Source of the DNA: Motacilla alba alba
Taxonomy: Eukaryota; Chordata; Aves; Passeriformes; Motacillidae
DNA length: 64,000 nt
NCBI RefSeq assembly: GCF_015832195.1
Contig: NC_052016.1
Span: 85,504,547 to 85,568,546 of the forward strand
Direction of reading: 5' to 3'
The notes below the pieces were generated by a model. That model was not told the DNA's origin and ran no database searches. It saw nothing but the letters and a program-made list of their open reading frames with translations. Made by a program: the position numbers and the translations under genes. Shown piece after piece: positions 62,334 through 64,000 of this stretch (positions within the stretch are counted from its first letter, which is position 1; every line of letters starts with the position of its first letter).

Positions 62334-62458
62334 GTAAGCAGGTGATTCACCCCAACCAAATTGCTGTTGTCCAGGAACAGTTCTCTCCGAGCCCTGAAAA
62401 AATAAAGTGGGCACAAGAACTGATTTCTGCTTTTGAAGAACATCAGCGATTAGGCAAG
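62334..62458 (+). CDS. CLYBL: CLYBL coding exon (GKQVIHPNQ), begins with a donor-like sequence
   Basis: The exon enters in phase 1 (GT completes Gly) and reads KQVIHPNQIAVVQEQFSPS and EKIKWAQELISAFEEH, ending LGK|GTAAAT in phase 0. KQVIHP.Q is the hallmark of the citrate lyase beta / malyl-CoA lyase C-terminal segment; the helix after it leads to the lid-type C-terminal part that carries the catalytic Asp in human CLYBL, which would lie in the next exon beyond the window. The first six exon bases are GTAAGC, a consensus-like 5' splice site directly after the acceptor AG. Skipping this 125-base exon would shift the frame. Confidence 0.97.
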
Positions 62459-64000
62459 GTAAATATTTTGTTAATATGCCATAGTGGAACCAAATTTGAA
62501 TATTATTTAAGATTCTATTAGAAAGGTCAGTGATAGCTCTTTGCTTTTATCTTACAAAGTGCTGTAACTGAGAGTATTGCTTGTGAAATCTGTCTCTGGA
62601 TAGGGTATATTATAAATGTATCACTTCCCAATATATTTAAAAATAGAATGGCTATCTTTTCCTTCCTCCCCCTTTTAACTTTAATTCTTTCATTATGCAG
62701 CCTTTTGAGTACCTGCAAGTATCTACAGCATCGGAGAATTAAAACTGCTTCTCCATTGTGCCGCATATCACAATGTTACTGTCAGAGGGAAATATTTGCA
62801 AGCAGAAGTCAAGTAGCCTGGCAGAGGACTCAGACTGCTTGCACAGACATAATTTATGGAAAGAAATAAATGCATCAGGAAAGCTTTGGTTTCTAAAAAA
62901 AAATCTCTGCTTTGGTAGACCTGTTTCACTTTTGGGGGTTTGATCCCTCAAACATGCCCAGTAGTAATTGAATGTACTTTTGAGTGAAACTGCTTGCAGA
63001 TTGTGGTTCTTAATCATTAAAAATGGGAATGTTTTATGTGCATTTGTACCAATTGCTGGACCTGAATTTTGGATAGAGGAGAAAGCAAATTAACACTAGA
63101 ATATGATTGTTCCTAATTTAGTGCATCATTGAGTCTCACGTTTCCTGCTCTGTGGGTTTCTGCTATGTAAATATTGCGGTGGTGATGCACAATCTGTCTC
63201 CACTTTGTGCCAGTAATACTTAAATTAGGGGTCGCCTGAAGGAAGATTTTATGCTAGTTGCGGCATTGTCAGTTAATTATCTTAAAGGTTATTTGCTATA
63301 ATCCAGTTTGCCTCTTTTTGAAAGAAAAAAAAAAAAAAAGTTGCAGCCAAACATGTTTATCTTAGTCTTAGCCAAGCCTGGGCTAGTTAAAAAGGAAAGT
63401 CCCAATGTCAGAATGGGGAGTGCAGATGAGTGGGAATGGCTCACACGTGCTTGTGTGGCATTCAAGTAGGAGACAAATCCCTCTGGTCGAGAAGTTCATC
63501 TATAAGACTGTGCATAGGGTCTCACTTTCACTGGTGCCATATAAATGTTTTCTGCACATTCTTTCCACTTTCTAGTGGGTTAGAAAAAAATGGGATGTCT
63601 GCCTTCCCTGTTCCCCCCGCATTTCTCATGCTATGGATGTCGTGCATTAAGGATGATGCAAAGGTCAAAACAGATATTACGCTTTCTCCTCAGACTTAAA
63701 GTGTGACAAGGTATTTGCTATTGCTCTGCCCTTCTCCTTGCTGTGCTATTGCATCCCCTTTGTGGTACCTGGCTGTTTCAGTACAGCCATGGTATGCTAT
63801 GCTCTTTGGGTGCTGTCCAGAGCAGTGATTTCAGGGTCCCTATTAGGATGCTGTATGCCTGGATCTCTTTGTTCTCTCCACCTCAATTTTGAAATGTAGC
63901 TCCCTTTGTGCAAACAGTATAGAAATTAAAAAATGTGTGACTGGTTTTGCCCATTATTCCGATTTACAAGGCTTGGCTCCTTACAAAAGGCATTGTTACA
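62459..64000 (+). other. CLYBL: CLYBL intron, continues past the window
   Basis: Starts with donor GTAAAT and contains an A run near 63325-63340. No further exon is seen: the remaining C-terminal residues of CLYBL (about 40 in the human protein) do not appear in any frame before 64000. Confidence 0.8.

Noticed and set aside
1..64000. A bacterial or phage-type system, CRISPR array or operon
   Set aside because: The exon-intron structure, CR1 elements and LTR show vertebrate nuclear DNA; no regularly spaced repeats or tightly packed genes are present.

Overview
This window is vertebrate nuclear DNA, most likely from a songbird. It holds the central part of one split gene on the + strand, CLYBL (citramalyl-CoA lyase, formerly citrate lyase beta-like, a mitochondrial enzyme). 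The bird call rests on CR1 LINE fragments being the only LINE type I recognise, on the absence of Alu, B1 or L1-type mammalian repeats, and on an LTR at about 21.4-21.8 kb that I recognise from memory as a passerine type. There are no operons, bacterial genes, CRISPR arrays, tRNAs or rRNAs.

Layout. The window opens inside a CLYBL coding exon (1-116, probably exon 2). A roughly 50-kb intron follows (117-50075). Five more coding exons then lie close together: 50076-50264, 53812-53913, 55663-55756, 57130-57297 and 62334-62458. All six join in frame (splice phases 0,0,0,1,1,0) with no internal stop. They give about 794 coding bases, from the N-terminal strand of the TIM barrel to just before the C-terminal end. 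The exon with the start codon and transit peptide, and the exon or exons with the C-terminus, lie outside the window.

The large intron carries decayed mobile elements: CR1 pieces at 823-915, 2060-2835, 14800-15690 and 38225-38679, and a solo LTR at 21433-21820 with a perfect 6-bp target duplication. It also has a (GTGCT)n satellite at 7725-7866, a 41-base A run at 26338-26378, a pair of ~200-bp direct repeats at 29476 and 30000, and a 20-bp perfect hairpin near 17.68 kb. The remainder is AT-rich intron with scattered CpG-rich islands. In human, CLYBL lies next to ZIC5 and ZIC2, so some islands could be long-range enhancers of those genes; that is inference.

I found no undescribed multi-gene system. 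The observations most worth checking are RNA-level. One is an exon whose first bases form a consensus-like 5' splice site (62334), so that splicing recreates a donor, as in recursive splicing. Others are similar ratchet-like sites inside introns, an unusually weak donor at 55757 followed by a long in-frame extension, and the perfect hairpin. None of the long open frames in the introns can be supported as a separate gene.
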